This document shows, in pieces, positions 11,425 through 22,321 of a stretch of 64,000 nucleotides of DNA. How positions within the stretch are numbered: position 1 is the stretch's first letter; each line of letters begins with the position of its first letter. The notes under the pieces were generated by a model. That model was not told the DNA's origin. It saw only the letters and a list, made by a program, of their open reading frames with translations, and did no database searches. The stretch lies in NCBI RefSeq assembly GCF_964656455.1, contig NC_135721.1, positions 45,391,530 through 45,455,529 of the forward strand. Direction: 5' to 3'. Source of the stretch: Halichoerus grypus. Its lineage: Eukaryota; Chordata; Mammalia; Carnivora; Phocidae. The position numbers and the translations under genes were made by a program.

Positions 11425-12390
11425 TATTGATTCATTCATCCACGTGTGATGGCTTTATGCAGTACCAGTGAGCACCCACTCTATGGTGGTGTACGTTAAA
11501 AATGAAATGAGACACAGTACATGTATTGCTGAAATTATACAAGGAACTCAATCATTATACTTCAGTGTCCTAGAAGTACAGAGTGGTTTACAAAATATTA
11601 TAGAGCCCCAGAGGAGGAGCATCTGTTGGCATCAGAAATCCAGAGGAGTCCATGGTTAAGTGTTCAGGGAAACTGAGTTCTGCTTGATGAAGAGGTGTCT
11701 GCCAGAAGTGGAAATATTGGAAGACATTCCAGGTAGACAAAACAAAAATTCTAAATGCAAAAGTACATTGTATAAGAAAGTTTTATTTGTTTTTAGAAAC
11801 CCTAAACAGTTTAGTATACCCAAGAAGTAGGTATATGGCACAGGACTTGGACAGAAGTAGGGAGAGGTAGAGGATAAAGTTCCCAAAGTGTTAGGCAAAA
11901 CAAGAAAAATTAATTTTAAAAATCCTGGAAAGGCATTGAAATATTTCAAGTAAGGAAGTGGTAATACTGTATTTTTATTTTGTCAAAATCACAATAATAG
12001 TCTGGAGAGGGATGGATCTGCATTTATGGAAAGAAAGGACAGTTGGGAGAGGTAAGAAGTAATAATAGCTGAACTAGAGTAGTGACAATGGGTGAGATAA
12101 AATATACAAGTTGAGACTACAAAAATAAAGTCTTCCAATTTAATAATTCAGTAAAAGTTGAATTAAGTGAGGAGGAAGCTAAAATGACTCCTAAAGCATT
12201 GATGGTTTTGTATGAGACTATGCTAATGTTACTTCCTAAAATACAGAACATTAAAAAAATGACATGCTTTGGGAGACAAAGCAGTGAGCACAGTTTTGAA
12301 TGCATAATTTATGACATTACTAAGGAATACCCAGATGGACATAATCATTCAGTTGGAAATATGGCTGGATTTCAGAAGGGAGGTTTTCAC
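11425..12390 (-). mobile_element. L2 LINE relic
   Basis: Contains 'gacattccaggtagacaaaa', 'aatgcaaaagtac', 'ggcattgaaatatttcaag' and 'gaagctaaaatgactcct'. The order matches the reverse complement of L2 from the 3' UTR toward the reverse transcriptase C-terminus (cf. 'cattccaggcagagggaaca'). Short frames inside it are not genes. Confidence 0.65.
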
Positions 12391-12429
12391 TTCAAATAGC
12401 TCACCAGTGTACACCAGTATATCAGTACA

Positions 12430-12960
12430 GCAATTAGTCAGCATTTATTTCTATTGTAAGTGACAGAAATCCAATTCAAATTAATGTAGAAAAAATAATT
12501 TTTCACTCATATACTATATGGGGCTACTTTTAAGTACAAATTAATTGGGCATCCAAGATGCTGTGTTTCTTTATTCCCTCTGAGTTGGTTCCATCTTCAG
12601 GAAACATTTGAAGGTTGCCATCGGCTTCAGGCTTCTCTCAAACCATGACTACTATCTAGACCCCATATTTTCATGTCAACAAAACCCAAGAAAGATAGAA
12701 TGCTTTTCTTTCCAAAAGCTCCACCAAACATCTCACATCACCTTTCTTCTGCTACTTGTTCTTTCCTGAACTGATAGCCATGGGCAGGGTACATGATTTG
12801 CTTGATTGCCGCAGGCTAATTTTGCCTCATTGAAGCTACATGAAGCATCATATTTATCTGGAAACACTTGGGCTAAAAGTAGAGATGGTGGTGGTTCCCC
12901 CAAGAAAAATTGGGATATGTTACCAAAGAAAGGGAATGGAATGCTGGCCATGGAAAAATA
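12430..12960 (-). mobile_element. Ancient LTR-like repeat (MaLR-type, antisense)
   Basis: Starts 'gtaagtgacagaaatccaat' and ends around 'ggtggttcccccaagaaaaa' and 'gggaatggaatgctggcc'. This is the antisense of a common mammalian repeat whose sense end reads 'agtttgagttgggtttctgt'. I believe it is a MaLR/MLT1-type LTR, but the exact family is uncertain. A 72-codon antisense frame inside is incidental. Confidence 0.5.
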
Positions 12961-14715
12961 AGAACATTAAAGGAAAGAAAACATAAGAAATATTACATAT
13001 GGCAATTAAAGCTATAAGTTTGGAAGCAGATTACCTTGAATAATGTATAGGAAAGAAAAGCTTTAGTCATATGGTCTTCTAAGGAATTGCCAACATTTAA
13101 GAGGTCCATAGTGAGTGAAGTTTTGGGAAAGACTTTTTGAATGAAAGAGCATATTGTAAATCTTAGATCATTTTCCTGGATCAAAAATGATATCTCATAA
13201 TCTCTTATGCCATATCTGGAATTGTTCTTTAAATGCTTTACTTCACACTTGCCCACACTGAAGCTCAGTTGCCATTTGTCTTACCCCACACAGATTCATG
13301 AGTTCTCTCTGCACTTTACTCCCACTGACTCAGCATTCCTTTGCTTAGAAGAGCTTGGGTAACTTACTGTGTACTCCCACTTTTAGGTTATTTATAAAAA
13401 TCTTGAAATAAAATTACTGTCAAACCTGGGGAATGACATTGTTAAACTTTCCCACCCAGTAGTGAATTAATTTAGCTCTCTTCTTTTTCTCCTAATTGTG
13501 TCTACTCTTTACCCACAGGAATCAATATGTATTTGTTAAGCAGCACACTATGTGCTTAAAAGGACACCGGGGTTTGGGGGCATACTAATGAGCTTGAAGA
13601 CATTAAAGAGATTCTACTTAATCACAAGGCAGTTAAACTTTATTTGCTTTTTTAACAGTTTCAATGAAACTTTGCTTAAGAGCATGCATTAGTTATGTCC
13701 ACCATTTTCTGTTCTTACTCTTCCATTAATGAAAGGCCTTACCTGTGTTTCCAATTAATAATACACAGGCCTACTTCAATTTTCTTCTCAGTTTTAAACA
13801 CTTATCCAGTCAATACTGAAATTATTTGGAACCTATTTCTGAAAAATGTAGAAATTTCTTAGAATTATTCCTAAGAATGGGAATAGGAAATATTTTACTG
13901 TGGATTGAGTCCTTCTCCACCTATGTTATAGGAGTGATTCTCAAATGTGAAATTATGTACCAAGGCCAGTCTCTTGATGGCGATTTTAACAGACCAAAGT
14001 GAATGATAAAAAATAAGGATGACAAGTAGTAACATTTTTATAATTAAAAAGCCTATCCTTACGTCTTTCTGATTTTTTTATGTTAATATAGCCCTCCTTT
14101 GCTGATGATGTGGTTATTGAAGGAGAAATGTAGCCATTTTGAATATCTATAGTTGGCAAGTGAAGAAGTTGGCAAATTTATACTTGTCTTCCCTTCTTTT
14201 TTAAGCATTATATGATTTGTAATTTTCTAAACATTAGTAACATTGATTTATATGCCAATAGGCAAAGACTTTCATCTATGCAGCTGAGCTTTCATTTCAG
14301 GATCTAAGCAAAAACTATATATATCCAAAAACTACAGAGTGTTCTCCCTACTCTTCTTTCCCCATGGCAGACTGACAGCCATATCATATAATCTAAGGTA
14401 AAAATATATGTTAAATCAACAGTTTAACTACATAACTGCTTCACATGGAAGATTCATTTTCAAAACAGAGCTTAACTATCTCATACTGCTCTAAGAATTT
14501 TAACTTCAAACTACCAATAAAGGAAAATTTTCTCTGTATTCTATGCTGGTAGATCATTGTTGCATGCATTTATGTGTACATGGAAATGTGTACCTCTTTT
14601 CACTTTAGAAAAGAGGTTTCCAAGGGAAAAATAATTTAACTTGATAAATACATTAGTTAAGAAAAAGAGAGTATACATAAAGATAGTATTAAGGTAGGGA
14701 TATATGACTTGAAAG
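12961..14715. other. Unique DNA, nothing recognised
   Basis: About 1.75 kb without a recognised gene or repeat. Around 13520-13640 there is a faint L2-like 3' end that I cannot support. Confidence 0.5.
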
Positions 14716-14867
14716 CACTTATTTTATTTTTTTAAACAAATATCTCTTAGATACTACAAGGTCCCAAGCACTTTGCTAGATACTAGGAATAAATAAAACC
14801 AGATGTGGTCCCTGCTCTTATGGAACTTAACAAGGAATGGGAGACACAGGCATTTATCAATAGTCTT

Positions 14868-15062
14868 TTTTTTTTTTTTAAGATTTTATTTATTTATTTG
14901 ACAGAGAGATAGTGAGAGCAGGAACACAAGCAGGGGGAGTGGGAGAGGGAGAAGCAGGCTTCCCGCGGAGCAGGGAGCCCAATGCGGGGCTCGATCCCAG
15001 GACCCTGGGATCATGACCTGAGCCGAAGGCAGGCGCTTAACGACTGAGCCACCCAGGTGCCC
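14868..15062 (-). mobile_element. Can-SINE (antisense) in L2
   Basis: Full-length: oligo-T, the AAGATTTTATTTATTTATTTGACAG motif region, a GA tract, the body 'gaagcaggcttcccgcggag', and the head 'gactgagccacccaggtgcc'. A perfect 13-bp duplication 'tatcaatagtctt' (14855-14867 and 15063-15075) marks a fairly recent insertion. A 60-codon frame inside it is an artefact. Confidence 0.97.
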
Positions 15063-15157
15063 TATCAATAGTCTTAAAAGGAAATAAATTTTTATAACTT
15101 TGAAAAGAGAAAAGATATCTATCTATATATGTATCTAAAGCTACATCTTTCTCTCTC

Positions 15158-15219
15158 GATAGATAGATATAGATATAGATATAGATATAGATATAGATAT
15201 AGATGTAGATATAGATATC
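15158..15219. repeat. (GATATA)n microsatellite
   Basis: About ten GATATA/GATA units with one 'gatgta' interruption. Likely variable in length between individuals. Confidence 0.95.
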
Positions 15220-15416
15220 TCTGGAGCAAATCTGAAGAATAAGTAGAAATTAATAAAACAAGACTGAAGAGAAACAGACTAATGTGAAAGGCCAGTTGAT
15301 GGCCACAATGAAATGTTGCTAGGGGTAACTCAATGTTTCTAGGATAAAAGGGAAGCCCACCAGTGTTTTACTTGAATATCATTATCAGATTAATGTGATA
15401 AAAATACTGCTCGACT

Positions 15417-15621
15417 GGGGCGCCTGGGTGGCTCAGTTAGTTAAGCATCTGCCTTAGGCTCAGGTCATGATCCCAGGATCCTGGGATTGAGCCCTGCACC
15501 TGGCTCCCTGCTCAGTAAGGAGTCTCTCCCTCTCCCTCTGTCCACCCCCTCACACACACTCATGTTTTCTCTCTCTCAAATAGATAAATAAAATCTAAAA
15601 AAATCCCAAAAAACAAAAAAA
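15417..15621 (+). mobile_element. Can-SINE in L2
   Basis: Head 'ggggcgcctgggtggctcag', diverged body 'gagccctgcacctggctccc', CT tract, 'aaataaaatct' and an impure A tail. The flanks 'aaatactgctc' and 'aaaactgctc' form an approximate target duplication. Confidence 0.93.
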
Positions 15622-16450
15622 ACTGCTCTGGTTGAATGTAAAGAGTAGACTGTAGGGAAGCCAGAGGTATGTATGTGGGTAAATGATTAGGTCTCTATTG
15701 TGGATATTAAGGACAGAGATAATGGTAGATTGGACTAAAAATAGTGTTAGCAATAGAAATGTTCAGAAGTAAATGAGCTTGAATAACATTTAACAGGTGT
15801 ATTTGAGAGGATTTTTGATGAATTGGATAGAAAAAATAAGGAGATGGATATAATGGTTAACTCTTAACTACTGACTTGAGTAATTAGATGTTGAGGGGTT
15901 CCAATCCATGAGAAAACAAGGTTTGAAAGGAGACATACATGGACCATGTAGAGATCATATGCCTTTGAATTTGTCAAGGAAGCAGTGGATATAGATGTCT
16001 AGAGTTAAGAGTGAGATTTGGCCTAGAGATATGAATTTGTTGAGTCTCTGCTTATATGTCAATTGGTATGTATGTTATTACTGTGATTATCTAGGGGAAT
16101 AGCATATTGTGAAAAGAAGACAGATTTTTAGACCGAGTCTTAAGGAATTCGCATTAGTAGAGAAGGTAAGACCTCAAAGAAGGCATAGAATAGGTAGTCT
16201 AACATAAGACCAGAAACAGAAAAGAGGAATGACCAGGAAGACAAGGGAAAATATGTTAACAAAAGTGAATGCTGTTTAGAGGCCAATAATATGATGGTTG
16301 GAAAATAGCTGATGGATTTAAAAAATAGGTTTGATTGGTGACCATCATGAACAATTTTAAAGTAGTGTGATGGACTAAACTTATGACTAAGCTGAAAATG
16401 AAGAGAGTGAATATAGACAGCTTTTACAAGAAGTTTGACTATGAAACTAG

Positions 16451-17694
16451 ATCTCTAACTTAATCCTTACTTTTCAGACATTGTGTTACGCTGAACAAAT
16501 ATAAACAAGAAAAAGAAAAACCTAAGAAATGTAAATGAAAATATTTGAAGATTACTAAATGCTAAAATTTTCACTGTATGAGCGCAGTTTTATTTAGCAC
16601 AGGTCTTTTTGTAATTTGCATAGGTTTTTAATAGACACCATGCTTAATCATCCTCAAGAATCTGCCACTGTGATTCAAACATATTTCATATTCCATTTAA
16701 AATATCAAGCATCTAAAATAAAAAAGAATATATTAGTTCACTTCCTGGAGCTTTGAGATGTTTTAATAAGAACAACTAACACTAATAATGGACTCATTAA
16801 CATTTGCCTCTGCCATCTATAGGCATCCCTGGGTCTATAGGCAAATATTGTATGACTTCCACCAATACTGTGTGTGTAATTAAGGCAGAAATGTCCTCAA
16901 GTTTATAGCAAATGCCCCAAACATTTGTTTGTTCTGATGCATTTTCAGTTGAATAATCTCATGATATTCGTATCAATAGAGATGGCAATTTATACAGTCA
17001 TCTCTAAGGCATTGTTTAATGGGATCTGAAATTTTTCCTTTACTGAAGTATTGCACCCATCTGAAAATTGCTAACAGAGAATCATACATTGTAAAATATG
17101 CATTCCATTGGGATAGGGAACTGGTTTTGGTTAAAATAAAAATATTCTATCAGAGAATAATGAACTACCTCATGTCTACTTTTAATGCTTTGGTACTGAA
17201 GAGTTTATCTAATCCTATCCCAACTGACAGTAAGCTTATATCAGCTCATTACATAATGAGACATATCATGAGAACTTTTAAAGGTCAAAGAGTAGAACAA
17301 AAGGTCTTGAGCTACAGCACCATCTTTAGAGGATAGATGGAAGAACATCACTTCAAAGATTATTTTTTCCTCAAATTCAACTTTACAGTGATTGCTTATT
17401 TTATTGAAAACAACAAACCAAAACATATAGAATGCTTCTTATGTGCCCAGCAGTGTGCCAAGTTTGTGTGAATGCTAACGGCTAGAGCGTTACACTAAAC
17501 TAGGCTATTTAACTTCATATTTCCAATTCAAATTCAGGAACTTCAGGATTTTTACTTAATTTTTAATCTTACACTTGTATCTCTTTTCTCTACTGCTGCA
17601 AATCCCAATAACAAATGATATCCACATAGTCACTTGTTTGCTTTATACCCATAGTAGGACAAATTCTAATGTTTTCCTTTAATCTTCACCTCCA
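16451..17694. other. Unique AT-rich DNA
   Basis: A 105-codon frame at 17019-17336 shows no recognisable domain or coding-like composition. No repeat identified. Confidence 0.5.
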
Positions 17695-18070
17695 CGTAGT
17701 CATGCCCTAGTGTCATCCCATCCTCTTGAATGTGGGCTGAACCCAGTGAGTCACTGCTAGTGAATAGAGTTCAGAAAAAGTGATGTGATGTCACTTCCAA
17801 GATTAGGTTACAAAGAGTATGACTTCTGTCTTATTGGCTTTCTCTAGTTTTCTTGCTGGTTTGCTCTGAGAGAATCATCTGCTCTATTATTAGCTGCCCT
17901 ATGGTGAGGATCACATGGCAAGAAATGAGGAAGACCTCCCACTAACAGCCTGAGAGAAACAGAGGCCCTCAATACAAAAGGCAAGGAGGAATTAAATCCT
18001 GCCAACAACCACGTGAGTGAGCTAGGAAACAGAGAGATTTTAATACAGCACATGCAACCTAGTCTCAAAA
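17695..18070 (+). mobile_element. Ancient LTR-like repeat (MLT1-type?)
   Basis: Contains 'tgaatgtgggctgaaccca', 'ctagtgaatagagttcag', 'ttccaagattaggttac' and 'acaaccacgtgagtgagct'. These motifs recur together in an old mammalian repeat that I associate with MaLR LTRs. The assignment to family is from memory. Confidence 0.5.
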
Positions 18071-18590
18071 GGTGTGTGTGTATATATGTATCCTTGCCAC
18101 CAACAATTTGAATATTTAAAATATATTCAAAATAGTTAAAAGTTTCCTGGTCATTTATTTTTGTCCACAGTATGTAAACTACTAGAGATAGACAGTTAAG
18201 TTATTGTTTTAAACTCATTTAATATAATTCTTATCTGTGCGATTGTACCACTAGCTCAATACCAAAATACAAAATTAGGTTCATTGTTTTATTTTGCTTT
18301 TCTTTAGTATAAATTTTGTTTTGTTTTATAATTATGAATATATTTACATAGTTCTAAGGTTAAATCCACAAACAAGGAATATTCAGAAAATTCTATTTCC
18401 CAGCCCTGTTCCCTCCATCATATTATCAAACCTCTCATGGGTAACTTTATTTTTTTGAGAAAATATAATCAAATATGTTTATATATTTATAGCCTCTCAT
18501 AGGGATATAAGGTAAATGGTAGCAAACTATATACATTATATACATGGTTTTTTCCCCTTGCTTTTGCTCATTTGCCAGGATTATCTGTTT

Positions 18591-18801
18591 CAGGATTTCT
18601 CAGTTTTTGACACTATTGAAATTTTGGCTAAATCTTTGTTGTGAGGGACTATCCTGTATTATGGGATATTTAGCAGTTTCCTCCCTCTCTACCCAATAGA
18701 TTCCAGTAGCACCTCTCTGCACAGTTGTGACAACCCAACATGTCTTTAAACATTGCCAAAGATCCTCCAGGGAACAATAGCAATCCCTTTGAGAACCACT
18801 G
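18591..18801 (-). mobile_element. MER5A hAT MITE in L1
   Basis: Antisense MER5A: 'ggatttctcagtttttgaca', 'gggatatttagcagtttcc', 'gtgacaacccaacatgtc', ending in 'tttgagaaccactg', the canonical hAT-Charlie terminus. It splits the old L1. No intact 8-bp duplication is visible. Confidence 0.88.
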
Positions 18802-19498
18802 TCTTACTTATAAATATAATATGTTCCTTTTTTTTTCTTACAGCTGCACAATATTCATTTGTGTGCATATACCATAGCTTTTTTGTCCAGTCCCTTATTG
18901 ATAGACATTTTGGTCTTTTCTGGAATTTTGCTATTACATCTTGTGCTTTTATCTTTTTTATATTTTTGTGAGTGTATCATTGGAATAGATTCCCAATAGT
19001 AAGATTGCTACATCAAAGCATAAATGCATATGTAATCTTGCAATATAATGGCAAATTATTCCCTCACCCCTTAGGGTTCCGACTGTTTTTCTTTCCTATC
19101 ATCAATATGTAAAAATATTTCCTCTGGCCTCACATACAGTTTGTTGTTGAAAGTTAGGATTAGTGCCAGTCTGATAGGGAGAAAGGACATCTCAGTGTAA
19201 TTTCACTTGTGTTTCTCTTATTATGAGCAGCAAGGTTCAGCAACTTTTCAGACATTTATAATTCATTGTTATTTTTTTCTGTGAACTGTCTGTTCATATC
19301 TGTTGCCCATTTATTATCGGTTGTCTTGTTCTCTTTTTCTTTTAGGAGATCTTTATATATTAGGTATATTAACCATTTCTAATATAAGTAGAAAATGTTT
19401 TTCCAGTTACCATTTGTGTTTTTACTTGTTTACAATACAAAAATTTTTAGATTCTTCTTTTAAAACATCAATATTTTTTCTGTGTTGCATCTGAATTT

Positions 19499-19564
19499 TG
19501 AGTAATAGTTAGAGTGCTCGCTTCGGCAGCACATATACTAAAATTGGAATGAGTAATAGTTAGA
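19499..19564 (+). pseudogene. 3'-truncated U6 snRNA pseudogene with TSD
   Basis: Bases 19514-19549 are identical to the first 36 nt of vertebrate U6 snRNA, including the 5' stem-loop ('gtgctcgcttcggcagcac') and 'atatactaaaattggaa'. Everything after U6 nt 36 (ACAGAGA box, ISL, 3' tail) is missing, and there is no poly-A. A perfect 15-bp duplication 'tgagtaatagttaga' lies at 19499-19513 and 19550-19564. It sits inside old L1 ORF2 with no promoter (proximal element or TATA), so it is surely inert. Confidence 0.93.
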
Positions 19565-19811
19565 AATTCTCTCAACACCCAAAACAGACAGGAATTCAAT
19601 CATGGTTTTCCCTAGTAATTGTATAGTTTCTGAATAATTTTGCATTTATTCTGTTGTACCTCATAAGAGGAACAATTTCAATTTTATCTTTTTCAATGTA
19701 CCTACCCAGTTATCCCAACACTGCTAATTTTAAAACTTCATCTTTTCCTTACTGAAATGAGATGATACATTTATAATACATTTCCAAATGTATTGGGTCT
19801 ATCTGGATTTT

Positions 19812-20383
19812 TTATTCTTTATTAAGGTATAACTTACATGCTTTGAAATTTATTTATTTTAAGGGTAAAATTAAATGACTTTTAGTAAATTTACAAAGTT
19901 TACAACCACCACCAAGATAGAATTACTTTGGAAAGATCTGTTCCCTTTTGCCGTCCTGTCTATTCCTGTATCCAGACCCAGGGACCCACTAATCAACTTT
20001 CTGTCTTTATGGATTTGCCACTTCTGGAAATTTTATGTAAGTGGTGCATATTATATTTGGTATTTTGTGTCTGGCTTCTTTTACAAAGCATACTATTTTT
20101 CAGGTTCATTCATTTTGTAGTATGTTTCATTCCCTTTTATTGTCAAATATTGTCACAATTCCATTGTGTGGATATACTACATATTGTATTTATCAGTTTA
20201 TGGGCATTTGGATTGTTTCCACTTTTTAGCTACTATGAATAATGCTCCTATGAACATTCATTCACATGTATTGCTGTGTACAATACATATTTTATTCTGC
20301 TTGGGTATATACCTAGGAGTGGGATTGCTGAATCATATGGTAAATTTATGTTTAACTTTCAAAGACACTTCCAAACTGTTTCC
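19812..20383 (-). mobile_element. Younger L1 3' end inserted in older L1
   Basis: Antisense L1 3' UTR/ORF2 end: 'ttattaaggtataacttaca', 'ctttatggatttgccacttc', 'tttgggcatttggattgttt'-like text and 'atacctaggagtgggattgc'. The host L1 sequence 'ctggatttt' is found on both sides (19803-19811 and 20384-20392), marking the insertion point and a short duplication. 5'-truncated, about 570 bp. Overlapping short frames of 60-104 codons here are artefacts. Confidence 0.85.
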
Positions 20384-20568
20384 CTGGATTTTCTATTGTT
20401 TAACTTTGGTCTGTCAATGTGTCTAAACCACAGTAATGTCATTATAGAAAGCATATCTTTTAATGTTTGAAAGTTTAGACCCACCCTTCAGTAAGATATT
20501 TCCTGGCTATTCTTGTTCATTTGTTTTAATTTCAGTTTTGAAAAATGGTAATTTAATTAAAATCACCT

Positions 20569-20586
20569 TATATATATATATATATG
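20569..20586. repeat. Short (TA)n
   Basis: About nine TA units within the old L1. Confidence 0.8.
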
Positions 20587-21490
20587 AAGTGAAGAGGACA
20601 TTCATTATTATATAAACTTGTTATATTCAAGAATGAGGTACACCTTTCTATTTGTACCAGGTCTTGACCTAAGCCTGTTCCCAGTCTGGTTTTATGTCTC
20701 TTTGAAGTATATGTTTTAGGATTTTTTTTTTTTTTTGAGTCTTCTCAACTTCTGTGTTATGAAGTATTCTAAATGTAGCTTTCTATTCCACTATATCTTA
20801 TAACAAGTTGTTGTTTTTATTATGAAGGCTATTGATTTGGGTTTTGATTTTGTATTTTCTACTTTGTTCAATTATCTTGTTGCTTATCATACATTTCCCA
20901 TTGACTCTTGGTTTTCTAGATCTATAATAGTTTATCTGAAAAAAAAAAGTTTTACATCTTTTTTTTTCAATTCTTATGCCTCTATTTGTTTTCTCTTTTC
21001 TAATTGGATTGGATATTACCTCCAATAAAATCTAAGTAATAGCGCAGATAATGTATATCTTTGTTTTATTTGCGGCACTAACAAGAAAGCCTCTATAAAT
21101 CCCCCATTGAGAAAGTTGTAGTTTTTGCTATTAGGTATCCACCAATTTTTATCTATGAAGAAAATTCTGCTATAGAACCGGTTGGACTTAAGTTTTTGTT
21201 TGGTTTTGGTTGGTGCTGTGTATCAACTTTATTTCTTCTCTGGTAAATGGCCTTTTTAGACTTCTGTTTATGGGGACATTTTGTTAAGTTGTATTTTTCT
21301 AAAAAAATTATACATTTCATCTAGGTTTTCAAAGTAGTATCTTTTTTAAAAAATGATCTGATTCAATAGTTACTTTACCCTTGTCAATTTTATGTTTTTA
21401 AACGTTCTCTATTTTAGTCTTCCCCCAAACTACAGCTCACTGTCTTTTTTTCCCTTTATTAGGCCAACAAGTGACTAATAATATTTTTAT

Positions 21491-21540
21491 TATTATTTTC
21501 AAAGAAGCAGTTTTTTATTATCTTCAAAGAAGCAGTTTTT
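21491..21540. repeat. 25-bp tandem duplication
   Basis: Two adjacent units, 21491-21515 and 21516-21540, with core 'ttcaaagaagcagttttt' and a single mismatch (t/c at the sixth or seventh base). Confidence 0.9.
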
Positions 21541-22306
21541 CAAAGAATATAGTTTTACTATATTTTATTTTGCCACTGCAATGTATTTACAAATAAAACC
21601 ACTGAACATGCAAAATACTGAAGTATTAATAGTGATCCTATAAGAGCAGAAACCAGCAGAATCACTAGATCTGGGGTTCAAGTCAAGGGAGTCTCAAAGT
21701 TTGGCTGTATTAAGAGTAGATTTTTGATAGAAAACAGGATGGGGCTTTCTCACATGAATTGCTTACAACTCAAATTAATCGGCTCTCAGACTCTCATTCT
21801 ACTTAAATATGAATGTTAGAAGACACATCCAAAGGTGAAAGTCTTAGATGCCTGATGTACCTGGTTAGTTATTATTCAATTTATATGGAAAGGATATGTT
21901 CTTTAAAAAGAAAAGAGAAACCCAGGAGGTCATGTGTCATTGTCTGTGCATTTTCATAAAATGAAAGTGAAAGAACAATGGCATATTTTAGAAGTCGTTA
22001 AATGCTGAGCATATCTCTGGACAACCCCTAGCACTACTTTCAAGTCTATGGTAAAAATTCCAACTCTTGACTCTAGGTGTTGACAGTGAGTAAAAGCAAA
22101 CTTGTGATGAACAACTTTTTTCAAGACTGTTTGAAGTATATGTTTAGATATTCTTCAGAATATCTTTAAAAGGGATCAGCTGTGTCTATAGCCAAAAAGA
22201 GAGAGTTGCTGAGAAATGCCAGAAACTCAAACTTGAGAAGGAACTCACAAGTGAGTGTATATACGTAGCTACCAAATACACCCCATGTCACCATGTTTTC
22301 TCCCTT
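21541..22306. other. Unique DNA, nothing recognised
   Basis: No repeat family or gene is identified between the old L1 and the young L1. Confidence 0.5.
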
Positions 22307-22321
22307 GATGGTCCCTTTAAT

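Larger units (their letters stand above)
14716..16450 (-). mobile_element. Long L2 LINE relic including RT region
   Basis: From 'cagatgtggtccctgctctt' (3' UTR, antisense) through 'ggaagcccaccagtg', 'agagtagactgtagggaagc' and 'gttaagagtgagatttggcc' to 'gaatatagacagcttttac'. Read antisense, these stretches correspond to the end of an L2/CR1-type reverse transcriptase and its 3' UTR. The frames are destroyed. It is interrupted by two Can-SINEs and a microsatellite. Confidence 0.75.
18365..21430 (-). mobile_element. Old L1 (L1M-type) with nested insertions
   Basis: Antisense L1 from the 3' UTR ('catgggtaactttatttttt') through ORF2: 'ctgtgaactgtctgttcata', 'ggagatctttatatattagg' and 'ctacccagttatcccaacac'. 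It resumes after a younger insertion with 'ctggctattcttgttcattt' and reverse transcriptase-region sequence to about 21400. All frames are broken. Three insertions interrupt it: MER5A at 18591, a U6 fragment at 19514 and a younger L1 at 19812. Confidence 0.8.

Noticed and set aside
15158..15219. Regularly spaced repeats suggesting a CRISPR-like array
   Set aside because: The units are 6 bp with no spacers: a eukaryotic microsatellite.
19514..19549. Functional U6 gene
   Set aside because: Only the first 36 nt are present and no upstream U6 promoter elements are visible.
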